Source: UBA668 sp039796575
Lineage (GTDB): Bacteria > Actinomycetota > Acidimicrobiia > Acidimicrobiales > Ilumatobacteraceae
Reading direction: 5' to 3'
NCBI GenBank assembly: GCA_039796575.1
Contig: JBDKJP010000046.1
Coordinates: 62,001 to 126,000, forward strand
DNA: 64,000 bases
Positions 31,654-40,397 of the stretch are shown here, piece by piece. The notes below the pieces were generated by a model. It was not told where the DNA came from, did no database searches, and worked only from the letters and a program-made list of their open reading frames with translations. Within the stretch, counting starts at the first letter, position 1, and every line of letters starts with the position of its first letter. The translations under genes and the position numbers were made by a program.

Positions 31654-32544
31654 ATGAGCGCAACGGTCGGGAACACGGGCGAGTTGCGCGTCATCGCGGC
31701 TCGCCGCAGCAACATGCAGCAGCTGCGCGAGATCTGGCAGTACCGCGAGCTGCTCCTCGGCCTCATCCGCAAGGAGCTCAAGGTCCGCTACAAGAACTCG
31801 GTCCTCGGGTTCTTCTGGTCGATGGCCCAGCCGGTGTTCCTGCTGTGCATCTACTCGCTGGTGTTCTCCATCCTCGGTGCCGGATTCGACGACTTCCCCA
31901 TCTGGATCCTGTGCGGCCTCGTGGTCTGGACGCTGGTCAGCACCACGCTGTCCACCTCGGTGCAGGCCATCACCACCAATCAGCACCTCGTGTCGAAGGT
32001 GGCGTTCCCGCGTGCGGTGATGCCGCTGGCCACGCTCGGCAGCGCACTGGTGCACTTCGTGCTGCAGAGCATCGCGTTCGCCATCGTGCTCGTCGTCGTC
32101 CGCCACGACGTCGACTGGGAGTTCATGTGGCTGCTGCCCATCGCGGTGGCGGTGCTCACGCTGTTCCTCGCGAGCCTCGCGCTGCTGTTGAGCACCATCA
32201 ACGTGTACGCACGCGACACGCAGCACCTGCTCGACCTCGCCCTCGTCGCGATGTTCTGGGCCAACCCCATCGTCTACGAGTACCAGCTCGCCAGCACCTG
32301 GTTCGTCGACCACGGCTGGCCGTCGTGGACGCCCCTGCTCAACCCGTTCACCTCGGTCATCATCGTCTTCCAGCGCGCCATCTACGGGTCGGCCTTCGTC
32401 GGCGACCGACAGCTGCTGCCCGACGAGGGGCCGCTCTGGTACCTCGGCAATCTGGGCATCCTGTTCGTCGTCGCCGTGGTCTGCTTCGCCGTCGGCCTGC
32501 GCATGTTCGACAAGGCCGAAGGCAACTTCGCCGAGATCCTGTGA
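31654..32544 (+). CDS. ABC-2 polysaccharide exporter permease (Wzm-like)
   Basis: A 296-residue ABC-2 membrane protein with six hydrophobic segments; the N-terminal ELLLGLIRKELKVRYKNSVLGFFWSMAQP is the classic signature of teichoic-acid/O-antigen export permeases (TagG/Wzm/RfbD). It forms the channel that moves undecaprenyl-linked glycan across the membrane. The next gene, its ATPase, begins within its last codons (GTGA). Confidence 0.93.
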   Translation: MSATVGNTGELRVIAARRSNMQQLREIWQYRELLLGLIRKELKVRYKNSVLGFFWSMAQPVFLLCIYSLVFSILGAGFDDFPIWILCGLVVWTLVSTTLSTSVQAITTNQHLVSKVAFPRAVMPLATLGSALVHFVLQSIAFAIVLVVVRHDVDWEFMWLLPIAVAVLTLFLASLALLLSTINVYARDTQHLLDLALVAMFWANPIVYEYQLASTWFVDHGWPSWTPLLNPFTSVIIVFQRAIYGSAFVGDRQLLPDEGPLWYLGNLGILFVVAVVCFAVGLRMFDKAEGNFAEIL

Positions 32545-33734
32545 GCCACATGGACGCCATCGTCGCCGACAACATCTCCAAGGTCTTCCGCCTCAACGAG
32601 GACCCGTCGCAGTCCATCAAGGAACGCATCGTCCGCATGGGCCGGTCGCGGTACCGCGACTTCGTGGCGCTCGAGCCGCTCGACCTCACCATCGCGCAGG
32701 GCTCCACGATGGGCATCCTCGGCCACAACGGGTCGGGCAAGAGCACGCTGCTGAAGTGCCTGAGCGGCATCCTCAAGCCCACCACCGGCACCATCCAACT
32801 CCGTGGCCGCCTGGCCTCGCTGCTCGAGCTGGGCGCCGGCTTCCACCCCGAGCTCACGGGCCGCGAGAACGTGTACATCAACGCCGCGTTCCTCGGCATC
32901 CACCGCCGCGAGATCGACCGCATCTTCGACGACATCGTCGCGTTCGCCGACCTCGCGCAGTTCATCGACGAACCGGTGAAGCACTACTCGAGCGGCATGT
33001 ACGTGCGGCTCGGGTTCGCGGTCGCGGTGAACGTCGACCCCGACATCCTGCTCGTCGACGAGGTGCTCGCGGTCGGTGACGAGGTGTTCCAACGTCGCTG
33101 CCTCGACCGCATCCGCCACTTCCAGCAGGAGGGGCGCACCATCGTGGTCGTCACCCACGCCGCCGACCTCGTGCGGCAGGTGTGCGACCGGGCCATCGTG
33201 CTGCACCACGGCAAGCTCGTGGCCGACGCCCGGCCCGGCGAGGCCATCCACGTGTTCCGCGAGCACCTGCAGGGCACCATGGTGGAGGGCGGCGCCGCTG
33301 CCCCGCCGCCGTCGGGCGCGCTGCGCATCGTGGGCGCCGAGGTCGCGCACGCGAACCAGGGCACCCGCCGCTACATCGAGCCCGGCGAGGCACTCGAGGT
33401 GAGCGTGATGTACGAGAGCGACATCGACGTCGACTCCCCCACGCTCGAGATCGTGGTGCACTCGAAGGACGGGCAGACGGTGTTCGCCGTCGATCTCGAC
33501 CTCGCCACCCACGGCGTGCCGCCGCTCGGCCGCGCCGGTCGCATCACGGTGCCGTTCACGTCGGTGCCGTTGCTCGACGGCACGTTCACGGTCGACTTCG
33601 GCCTCACCGACCGGCGCAACCCGCAGCACACCGCACAGCGCCAGGGCCGCGACGAGTTCGACGTGCTCAACCCCGGCGACAGCCGCGGCGTCGCGGCGGT
33701 CACCGTGGGCGCACTGCAGCACCGCGCCGGCTGA
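32541..33734 (+). CDS. ABC polysaccharide exporter ATPase with C-terminal glycan-binding domain (Wzt-like)
   Basis: A 397-residue protein. The nucleotide-binding domain has Walker A GHNGSGKST (61-69), signature YSSGMYVRLGFA, Walker B ILLVDEVLAVGD and the H-loop VVVTHAAD. Residues from about 265 form a beta-sandwich resembling the Wzt C-terminal domain that recognises the finished polymer. GTG 32541 overlaps the permease stop by 4 nt; ATG 32550 is an alternative. Together with the permease it exports the glycan made by the neighbouring glycosyltransferases. Confidence 0.92.
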   Translation: MSHMDAIVADNISKVFRLNEDPSQSIKERIVRMGRSRYRDFVALEPLDLTIAQGSTMGILGHNGSGKSTLLKCLSGILKPTTGTIQLRGRLASLLELGAGFHPELTGRENVYINAAFLGIHRREIDRIFDDIVAFADLAQFIDEPVKHYSSGMYVRLGFAVAVNVDPDILLVDEVLAVGDEVFQRRCLDRIRHFQQEGRTIVVVTHAADLVRQVCDRAIVLHHGKLVADARPGEAIHVFREHLQGTMVEGGAAAPPPSGALRIVGAEVAHANQGTRRYIEPGEALEVSVMYESDIDVDSPTLEIVVHSKDGQTVFAVDLDLATHGVPPLGRAGRITVPFTSVPLLDGTFTVDFGLTDRRNPQHTAQRQGRDEFDVLNPGDSRGVAAVTVGALQHRAG

Positions 33735-33747
33735 CTCGGCCGACACG

Positions 33748-35754
33748 TCAGGTCGTCGACCGCACCTCGTAGACGATGAGGTCGTAGTCCCACCGGAAGG
33801 CCTCGTCGGGCCGGTAGTCGGTGGTCTCCTCCCACACCGGGATCTGGCCTGTGATGCGCGTGACCGGCGTGAACGACAGCGAATCGGGCAACCACGGCGG
33901 CACCGGGTCGCTGCCGTCGAGCACGACGTACACGGGTTGGTCGAGCGGCACCGCGGCGTCGAGCACGCCGTGCAGGAACTCGCCCCAGTCGTCGTGGCGA
34001 TCGGGCAGGTACGCCGAGTCGGCGTGTCCGATCAGCCAGGTCGTCGACCCGAACAGCAACACCGGCGAGAGGCAGCACGCGCTGTCCTCCCACAGGTACA
34101 CGCCGCGACGATCCCCCGCCGTGGCCGCCACCGCGAGCGCCACGCCGCGCGTGCCGCCCTTCTCGTCGTGGCCGCGAAGACCCCACGACTGCATCGTCTG
34201 CATCACCACGGTGAAGGCCAGCACCAGCGCCACCGCGACGGTGCCCGCGCGACGCCAACGCGGCCGCAGCAGCACGACGGCACACAGCGCCATGGCGGCG
34301 AGCAGCACGATGGCCGGCACCGCCGACGGGATGAACCGCCGACCCCACCACATCATCTGCGGCGAGTTGCGCGCCTTGTAGAGGAACAGCACCAGGAACG
34401 CGGTGGCCGACGCGACCACGATGGACCGCAGCGCCGACCACTTCGCCCACACCGCCCACACGAAGCCGATCAGCATCAGCACCAGTGCGGGCCAGCCGAA
34501 GAACAACGCCAGCCGGTGCAGCGAACGCTCGTCGAACGTGCGGATCGATTCACCGTTGCGGTCGCCGTACGCGAGGCCGAACAACGGACGGAGACCACCG
34601 ATCACGAACAGCACCACGGCGCCACTGCTCACCACCACACGGATCCACCACGACACACGAGGGCGAGCCACCCATCCGGTCAACCGGTCCCACTGACGCG
34701 CGCCGAGCCCTCGCCAGCTGCCCACCACACCGAGCCCTGCGCTCAGCACGAGGACCGCCACGAGCGTGCGTGCACCGGGCACGCCGTTGTTGAGCGAGTA
34801 CCCCTTCGCCACCACGTAGGCCTGGTACACCGCCAACGGCAACGGCCACACCACGCCGGCCGCGAACCAGATGGCCACACGACGGTGCAGATCGGCGGCG
34901 ACCGCCACACCGGCGGCGAGGAGCGTGAGCATCACCAGCAGCACCCCTTCGCCACGGGTGAGGAACCCGGCGGTGACCAACGTGCCCGCCACCAGCGCGA
35001 ACGGCACGGCACGCGTCTGCACCGCCACGACCACCGCGAACAACGACCCGACGAACAGCACCTGGGCGAGCACCTCGGTGGACGGGTAGCGGGCCTGCCA
35101 CACCTGCATCATGTTGGTGGCGAGCAACAGGGCCGACACGCCCGCCACCCACGACGGCACCAGCCGGCGGGCCAGGGTGAAGATCAACAACACCCCCAAC
35201 ATCGCCAGCAGTGGCACCGCCACCGACAACGCGCGGAAGCCGACCACGTCGAACGCCGTCGCGAGCAGTGACGGCCACAGGTGGTAGAAGCTCGGGATGA
35301 TGCTCGACCGTCCGGGCGCCGGCTCGAAGCCGCGCCACTGGGTGCCGGTGGTGTCGTCCTGGGTGAACACGCCCGCGAGTTGCAGCGCACTCTTCTCGAT
35401 GCGCAACTCACCGGAGTCGCTGATGGCCTGCGCGTGGAGCACGTAGATGCCGGGGTCCTTGTCGCCGGCGGCGTACCGGAACCCGGGGAACACCAGCACC
35501 GCAGCGATGGCGAGCGCGGGCAGCACCATCCACCAGCCCTGGGACGGACGACTGATCCGCACCCCGGCCATCCGCCCACGGGCGAGCAGCGCGCCCACTG
35601 CGAGCAGCAGCACCACGCCACCGAGCACCACGGGCACCGAGTGGACGCCGAGGTTCGCGGCCAGCAGTGCCACGCCGCCCGCCAGGGCCACCACCAACGT
35701 GGTGCCCAGCGCTGCCGCGTCGAGCACGTCGAATCGCTGGTCCGCCTCTGTCAC
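33748..35754 (-). CDS. Polytopic membrane glycosyltransferase-like protein (GT39/DUF2142 style)
   Basis: A 668-residue protein with about 12-13 hydrophobic segments. The long first extracellular loop after YAAGDKDPGIYVLHAQAI carries acidic residues, as in GT-C fold enzymes that take sugars from polyprenyl-phosphate donors. A soluble C-terminal part (about 540-668) contains VYLWEDSACCLSP. The exact donor and acceptor are unknown. GTG 35754 follows a TAGCCT box by 8 nt. It converges on the Wzt gene, 13 nt apart. Confidence 0.75.
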   Translation of the reverse strand: MTEADQRFDVLDAAALGTTLVVALAGGVALLAANLGVHSVPVVLGGVVLLLAVGALLARGRMAGVRISRPSQGWWMVLPALAIAAVLVFPGFRYAAGDKDPGIYVLHAQAISDSGELRIEKSALQLAGVFTQDDTTGTQWRGFEPAPGRSSIIPSFYHLWPSLLATAFDVVGFRALSVAVPLLAMLGVLLIFTLARRLVPSWVAGVSALLLATNMMQVWQARYPSTEVLAQVLFVGSLFAVVVAVQTRAVPFALVAGTLVTAGFLTRGEGVLLVMLTLLAAGVAVAADLHRRVAIWFAAGVVWPLPLAVYQAYVVAKGYSLNNGVPGARTLVAVLVLSAGLGVVGSWRGLGARQWDRLTGWVARPRVSWWIRVVVSSGAVVLFVIGGLRPLFGLAYGDRNGESIRTFDERSLHRLALFFGWPALVLMLIGFVWAVWAKWSALRSIVVASATAFLVLFLYKARNSPQMMWWGRRFIPSAVPAIVLLAAMALCAVVLLRPRWRRAGTVAVALVLAFTVVMQTMQSWGLRGHDEKGGTRGVALAVAATAGDRRGVYLWEDSACCLSPVLLFGSTTWLIGHADSAYLPDRHDDWGEFLHGVLDAAVPLDQPVYVVLDGSDPVPPWLPDSLSFTPVTRITGQIPVWEETTDYRPDEAFRWDYDLIVYEVRSTT

Positions 35755-35762
35755 GACGGACC

Positions 35763-35768
35763 AGGCTA
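35763..35768 (-). promoter_or_regulatory. -10 box TAGCCT of the GT-C gene
   Basis: TAGCCT lies 8 nt before GTG 35754; the divergent plus-strand box is at 35804. Confidence 0.5.
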
Positions 35769-35803
35769 CCCAGGGCAGCCCACGGCGGGGACGATGGGCC
35801 GGG

Positions 35804-35809
35804 TAAGTT
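35804..35809 (+). promoter_or_regulatory. -10 box TAAGTT of the GT2 gene at 35816
   Basis: TAAGTT lies 6 nt before GTG 35816, supporting GTG as a leaderless start. Confidence 0.5.
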
Positions 35810-35815
35810 CAAGGC

Positions 35816-36808
35816 GTGCCGTCCTCCCCCCGACCCACCAAGCTGATCATCCAGATCCCGTGCTTCAACGAGGAGGCGACGCTGCCCGAGACCGTCGCCG
35901 ACCTGCCGCGAGAGGTGCCCGGGTTCGACGTGGTGGAGTGGCTCGTCATCGACGACGGCAGCAGCGACCGCACCAGTGAGGTGGCCCACGAGCTCGGCGT
36001 GCACCACGTGGTGCGCCACCGCCGCAACCGTGGTCTGGCCGCCGCGTTCCTCACCGGTCTCGACACCGCGCTGAAGCTCGGCGCCGACGTCATCGTCAAC
36101 ACCGACGCCGACAACCAGTACGACGCGAGCTTCGTGCCCGCCATCACCGCACCAGTCCTCGACGGGCGCGCCGACATCGTGGTGGGCGAGCGTCCCATCG
36201 AGTCGGTGCCCGAGTTCTCCGGGTTGAAGAAGCGCCTGCAGCGACTCGGCAGCTGGGTCGTGCGCCGCTTCAGCGGTACCGAGATCCTCGACGCGGCCAG
36301 CGGCTTCCGCGCCTTCGACCGCGAGGCGGCGATGAAGCTGCACGTCTACGGCCGCTACACGTACACGCTCGAGACCCTCATCCAGGCCGGCGCCGAGGGG
36401 TTGAAGGTGATGTCGGTGCCCATCGCGGTGAACCCGCAGACAAGGCCCTCGCGGCTGGTGAAGAGCTCGGCGCAGTACGTGCGCCGATCGGCCAGCACCA
36501 TCGTGCGCAGCTACGCCATCTACCGACCGTTCCGTTTCTTCGCCACGATGGCCATCCCGCCGGCGCTCATCGGCGCGGCGCTCGTCGTGCGCTGGCTCGT
36601 GTACTACTTCGTCGACGACGTGTACGCACCGCGGCTCCCCTCGCTCCTCACCGGTGTCACCGCGCTGCTCGTGGCCGGTCAGTTGCTCGTGCTCGCGTTC
36701 CTCGCCGACAATACGGCCACCTCGCGCCGCCTGCTGGCCCAGGACCGGTTCGAGAACCGCCGCGCCGAGCTCGACCGCCTGCTCGGCGACGACGCGGCCG
36801 CAGCCTGA
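35816..36808 (+). CDS. Family 2 glycosyltransferase with C-terminal membrane segments (DPMS/GtrB-like)
   Basis: A 330-residue protein with the GT-A core IIQIPCFNEEATLPETV, VIDDGSSDRT, NTDADNQYD (DxD) and ASGFRAFDREAAM, then two hydrophobic segments near 245-270 and 280-305. This architecture matches polyprenyl-phosphate glycosyltransferases that make lipid-linked sugar donors. It could supply the donor for the GT-C proteins at 33748 and 56888. Confidence 0.88.
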   Translation: MPSSPRPTKLIIQIPCFNEEATLPETVADLPREVPGFDVVEWLVIDDGSSDRTSEVAHELGVHHVVRHRRNRGLAAAFLTGLDTALKLGADVIVNTDADNQYDASFVPAITAPVLDGRADIVVGERPIESVPEFSGLKKRLQRLGSWVVRRFSGTEILDAASGFRAFDREAAMKLHVYGRYTYTLETLIQAGAEGLKVMSVPIAVNPQTRPSRLVKSSAQYVRRSASTIVRSYAIYRPFRFFATMAIPPALIGAALVVRWLVYYFVDDVYAPRLPSLLTGVTALLVAGQLLVLAFLADNTATSRRLLAQDRFENRRAELDRLLGDDAAAA

Positions 36809-36816
36809 CCTCCCAT

Positions 36817-36822
36817 TAGGCT
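36817..36822 (+). promoter_or_regulatory. -10 box TAGGCT of the UDP-glucose dehydrogenase gene
   Basis: TAGGCT is 9 nt before ATG 36832. Confidence 0.45.
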
Positions 36823-36831
36823 GCGTCGATC

Positions 36832-38115
36832 ATGAATGCACGAGTAGGCGTCATCGGCACCGGTTACGTCGGTCTTTCCACCGGGGTCTGCATGGCGCAC
36901 CTCGGCCACGACGTGGTCTGCGTCGACCTCGACGAGGCGAAGATCGAGAAGCTCCAACGTGGCCAGGCCACCATCGTCGAGCATCGGCTCGACGAGCTGC
37001 TGTTCGAAGGCGTGGAGGCCGGCCGACTGCGGTTCACCACCGACGCCGCGGCCGCCGTGGCCGACCGCGACGTGGTGTTCCTCTGCGTGCAGACCCCCCA
37101 GGGCGACGACGGCGCCGCCGACATGCGCCACGTGCACGCCGCACTGGCGAGCCTCGAGCCGCACCTCAAGGAGGGCGCGGTGGTGGTCAACAAGTCGACG
37201 GTGCCGGTCGGCTCGGCACGCTCGATGATCGCCACGCTCACCCGCACCGACATCCGCATCGCCAGCAACCCCGAGTTCCTCCGCGAAGGCACGGCCATCG
37301 ACGACTTCCTCTCCCCCGACCGCGTGGTCGTCGGTTGCGACGACCTCGCCGCCGCCGAGAAGGTGGCCGCCCTGTACGCGCCGCTCGGCGCCACCACGCT
37401 CGTCACCGGTCCCGAGACCTCGGAGACCATCAAGTACGCGGCCAACGCGTTCCTGGCCACGAAGCTGAGCTTCGTCAACGCCATCGCCACGCTGTGCGAG
37501 GAGGTCGGTGCCGACATGCTCGACGTGGCGAAGGGCATGGGGCTCGACCGCCGCATCGGCGCCGACTTCCTGAAGCCCGGTCCCGGCTGGGGCGGCAGCT
37601 GCTTCCCCAAGGACTCGCGGGCCCTCGTGCACATCGCCGAGGAGAACGGCTACGACTTCCAACTGCTGCGCAGCGTCATCCACAGCAACGACCAGCAGTT
37701 CGACCGAACCGCGGCGAAGGTGCGCGACGCAGCCGGTGGTTCGCTGCAGGGCGTCACGGTCGCCGTGTGGGGGCTCACGTTCAAGGCCGGCACCGACGAC
37801 CTGCGCGACTCACCGTCGCTCGAGATCGTGCGCCGACTGCTCGCCGACGGTGCGGTCATCCGCGCGTACGACCCCACCGTCTCGGGCCCCCGCCCCGGGC
37901 TGCCCGACGGCATCGAGTGCTGCTCCACCAGCCTCGAGGCGTGCACGGGTGCCGCCGTGCTGGCCGTGCTCACCGAGTGGCCGACGTTCGCCAAGGTGCG
38001 ACCCGAGGAAGTGGCCGCGCTGATGCCCGGCCGCGCCGTGGTCGACGGGCGCAACCTGCTCGACCGCCAGGCATGGACGCATGCAGGGTTCCGTCACGTC
38101 GGTGTGGGACGCTGA
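36832..38115 (+). CDS. ugd: UDP-glucose 6-dehydrogenase
   Basis: A 427-residue enzyme that oxidises UDP-glucose to UDP-glucuronate with two NAD+. GVIGTGYVGLSTGVCMAHLGHDVVCVD is the NAD site, NPEFLREGTAI and the KYAANAFLATKLSF helix are conserved, and the thiohemiacetal Cys is Cys257 in GGSCFPKD. It feeds the UDP-glucuronate decarboxylase-like epimerase at 41782-42729. The next methyltransferase starts 4 nt after its stop. Confidence 0.94.
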   Translation: MNARVGVIGTGYVGLSTGVCMAHLGHDVVCVDLDEAKIEKLQRGQATIVEHRLDELLFEGVEAGRLRFTTDAAAAVADRDVVFLCVQTPQGDDGAADMRHVHAALASLEPHLKEGAVVVNKSTVPVGSARSMIATLTRTDIRIASNPEFLREGTAIDDFLSPDRVVVGCDDLAAAEKVAALYAPLGATTLVTGPETSETIKYAANAFLATKLSFVNAIATLCEEVGADMLDVAKGMGLDRRIGADFLKPGPGWGGSCFPKDSRALVHIAEENGYDFQLLRSVIHSNDQQFDRTAAKVRDAAGGSLQGVTVAVWGLTFKAGTDDLRDSPSLEIVRRLLADGAVIRAYDPTVSGPRPGLPDGIECCSTSLEACTGAAVLAVLTEWPTFAKVRPEEVAALMPGRAVVDGRNLLDRQAWTHAGFRHVGVGR

Positions 38116-38119
38116 TCCG

Positions 38120-38959
38120 ATGAAGTGGTTCCGCCGCCGTCCCGCTGCCCCGCCCGCCGAGTGGTTCGTCGACGCCCCGTCGCCGTGGACCCTGCAGGTG
38201 CCCACCACCGGCGTGTTCTGCCCGATCTGCCGCTGGAAGGGCAGCGCGTTCGAGGGCGTGCCGCACTCCGAGTCCGCCATCTGCCCGCAGTGCGGGTCGG
38301 TGTCGCGCGACCGTTTCCTGTTCTGGTCGTTCGTCAGCCGCACGGAGCCGCACCTCGGCCGACGCGTGTGGGAGACCAGCCCGCGTCTGGCCGAGCCGTA
38401 CCGCGAAGCGATGCGCAGCTGGTTCCAGTACACGTGCAGCGACTACGACGAGCGCCACCACAAGGGCACCGTGCGCATCGACCTCCAGCAAATCGACCTC
38501 CCCGACTCGTCGGTCGACGTGCTCCTCACCCCGCACGTCCTCGAGCACGTCCCCGACACGGCTGCGGCGCTCGCCGAGATCCGTCGCGTGCTCGCGCCGG
38601 GCGGCCGCATGTACCTCCAGGTGCCAGTGCTGCAGGGTCGCACCGCACCACCCGTCGAGCCCGAGTTCCATGGCGACAACACCCCGGTGTTCTGGCGGTT
38701 CGGCCCGGAGCTCACCGACGCGCTGCGCGCCGCCGGGTTCGCCACCACGCTGCTGTGCACGCTGCCGTGGCTCGACGCCGTCAGCGAAGGCCGCACCGAG
38801 TGGCCCACGCCGGCGTCGCCCGAGTTCGACGTGGCGTCGGTGCTGCAGGGCTCCACGGCCGCCGATCTGGTGAGCATCGCCACCGGTCCGCAGGCGTCGG
38901 TGCTCGGCATCGAGCCGGCGTATCAGTTCCTGACGTGGGAGTGCATCAACCCGACGTGA
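38120..38959 (+). CDS. SAM methyltransferase-like protein with N-terminal Cys4 (zinc-ribbon-like) site
   Basis: A 279-residue protein. Two CPxC pairs (CPIC about residue 34 and CPQC about 57) suggest a structural zinc, followed by a methyltransferase domain whose clearest part is LPDSSVDVLLTPHVLEHVPDTAAALAEIRRVLAPGG. Motif I is weak, so activity is uncertain. It directly follows ugd, suggesting a role in glycan synthesis. The last 14 bases overlap the convergent glycosyltransferase gene. ATG 38120 is chosen; an in-frame start at 38081 would overlap ugd. Confidence 0.78.
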   Translation: MKWFRRRPAAPPAEWFVDAPSPWTLQVPTTGVFCPICRWKGSAFEGVPHSESAICPQCGSVSRDRFLFWSFVSRTEPHLGRRVWETSPRLAEPYREAMRSWFQYTCSDYDERHHKGTVRIDLQQIDLPDSSVDVLLTPHVLEHVPDTAAALAEIRRVLAPGGRMYLQVPVLQGRTAPPVEPEFHGDNTPVFWRFGPELTDALRAAGFATTLLCTLPWLDAVSEGRTEWPTPASPEFDVASVLQGSTAADLVSIATGPQASVLGIEPAYQFLTWECINPT

Positions 38960-40397
38960 CGTCGCGCACCAGCGCGCGCACGTCGTCCTCGAAGCGCTCG
39001 CGCCGGTAGTGCTGCGCCGACGCAACGGCACTCGTGGCGAGCCGCTCGCGGAGCTCGTGGTCCTCGATGAGGCGCCGCGTGTGGGCGACCAGCTCGTCGA
39101 GCGTGTGGTACACGAGCCCGTTCACGCCCGGCTGCACCACCTCGGCGGGGCCGGCCGCGTCGAACACCACGGGCACCGCACCGGCCGACATCGCCTCGAT
39201 GGGTGCGATGCCGAAGTGCTCGGCGCGATCGGGGTTGGCCTCGAGATCGGAGCCGTACCCGGCCGCGTGCCAGTAGATGGACGCTGCGGCGAAGTTCGCG
39301 TCGACCACCGAACCGGGCGCGCTGATGCGCACCTCCACCGGTAGGCCCTCGGCGGCCTTGCGGACGGCCATCGCGTACTCACGGTTGTCGGGGTTGCACC
39401 CGCCGATGAGCACCAGCCGCCATCCCTGCAGGCCCTGCTCCACCATCGTGCGGAACGCGGCGACCAGATCGAGCTGCCGCTTCGAGTGGCCGCTGTCCTC
39501 GTCGAAGAAGCGACCCACCGACACGATCAACTGCTCCTTCGCCCCGGGCGTCCGCAGGTTGACCGGCGGCGAGATGACGTTGCTGTCGCGTCCCCACCAC
39601 CGGTGGGTCCAGCGACGCGTGTACTCGCTAAGCGACACGAAACGGTCGTACGTGCCGATGAACTCGTGCGTGCGCACCGCGGTGAGCCGCTGGGCGAGCG
39701 AGTGCGGCGACGCCTGCACGTCGCGACCATCGACCCTCAACCCGGTGATGCACATCGCGTCGGTGAGGGCGAGGTCGTCGGCCATCACCGACGGGCTGAG
39801 AATGACGTTGCGCGCTCCGGCCGGCAGGCGCAGCGTGGTGACACCACCGACCTCGTGCACCGTGACGGGGGCGAGCGGGTGGGTCTCGGCCATCGAGACC
39901 ACCTCGGGTCGCCGCGCCGTGACCTCGATCTCGACCTGCTGCACGCCCTCGGCGATCTGCACCTGCACGGGGCCCACCATGAGGTCGCGGCCGTGCCGGT
40001 GGAAGATGCCACCGAGCAGCCGCACCGGCGACGCGAAGCGCCCGGCCACCTTGCGGGCGGCGTCACCCCTCGCGGTGCCGTCGAGCGGGTGCGGGAACAT
40101 CACGAAGTAGATGCCCTGCGCGGCCAGGCTGGGCGCGGTGCTGCGGTACGTGTGGTTGATGAACAGGTCGTACTCGGCCGACACGAGGGTGGCGTTGAGC
40201 TGCTCGCCGCCGACCTCACGGAACGACACACCGTCGAGCCGCAGCCCGAGGCGTTCCCGCGCCCGCCCGAGATCGAAGGCCTCCGGTCCGAGCATCGTGA
40301 CGTCGTGCTCGGCCGACAGCGCGTCGACCACACCGCCGGCCTGTTGCTCGCCACCACCGAAAGTGGACCAGTACGCGTTGTAGACGGCGATCTTCAT
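38946..40397 (-). CDS. Family 4-like glycosyltransferase
   Basis: A 483-residue GT-B type enzyme: N-terminal YNAYWSTFGGGEQQAGGVVDAL donor/acceptor fold, linker, then the GT1-type C-domain with IVSVGRFFDEDSGHSKRQLDLV and the nucleotide-sugar motif EHFGIAPIEAMSAGAVPVVFDAAGPAEV (E-x7-E). The middle (about 140-220) contains an extra segment not typical of the family. ATG 40397 overlaps the upstream GT2 stop by 4 nt, so the two act in one operon. Confidence 0.86.
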   Translation of the reverse strand: MKIAVYNAYWSTFGGGEQQAGGVVDALSAEHDVTMLGPEAFDLGRARERLGLRLDGVSFREVGGEQLNATLVSAEYDLFINHTYRSTAPSLAAQGIYFVMFPHPLDGTARGDAARKVAGRFASPVRLLGGIFHRHGRDLMVGPVQVQIAEGVQQVEIEVTARRPEVVSMAETHPLAPVTVHEVGGVTTLRLPAGARNVILSPSVMADDLALTDAMCITGLRVDGRDVQASPHSLAQRLTAVRTHEFIGTYDRFVSLSEYTRRWTHRWWGRDSNVISPPVNLRTPGAKEQLIVSVGRFFDEDSGHSKRQLDLVAAFRTMVEQGLQGWRLVLIGGCNPDNREYAMAVRKAAEGLPVEVRISAPGSVVDANFAAASIYWHAAGYGSDLEANPDRAEHFGIAPIEAMSAGAVPVVFDAAGPAEVVQPGVNGLVYHTLDELVAHTRRLIEDHELRERLATSAVASAQHYRRERFEDDVRALVRDVTSG

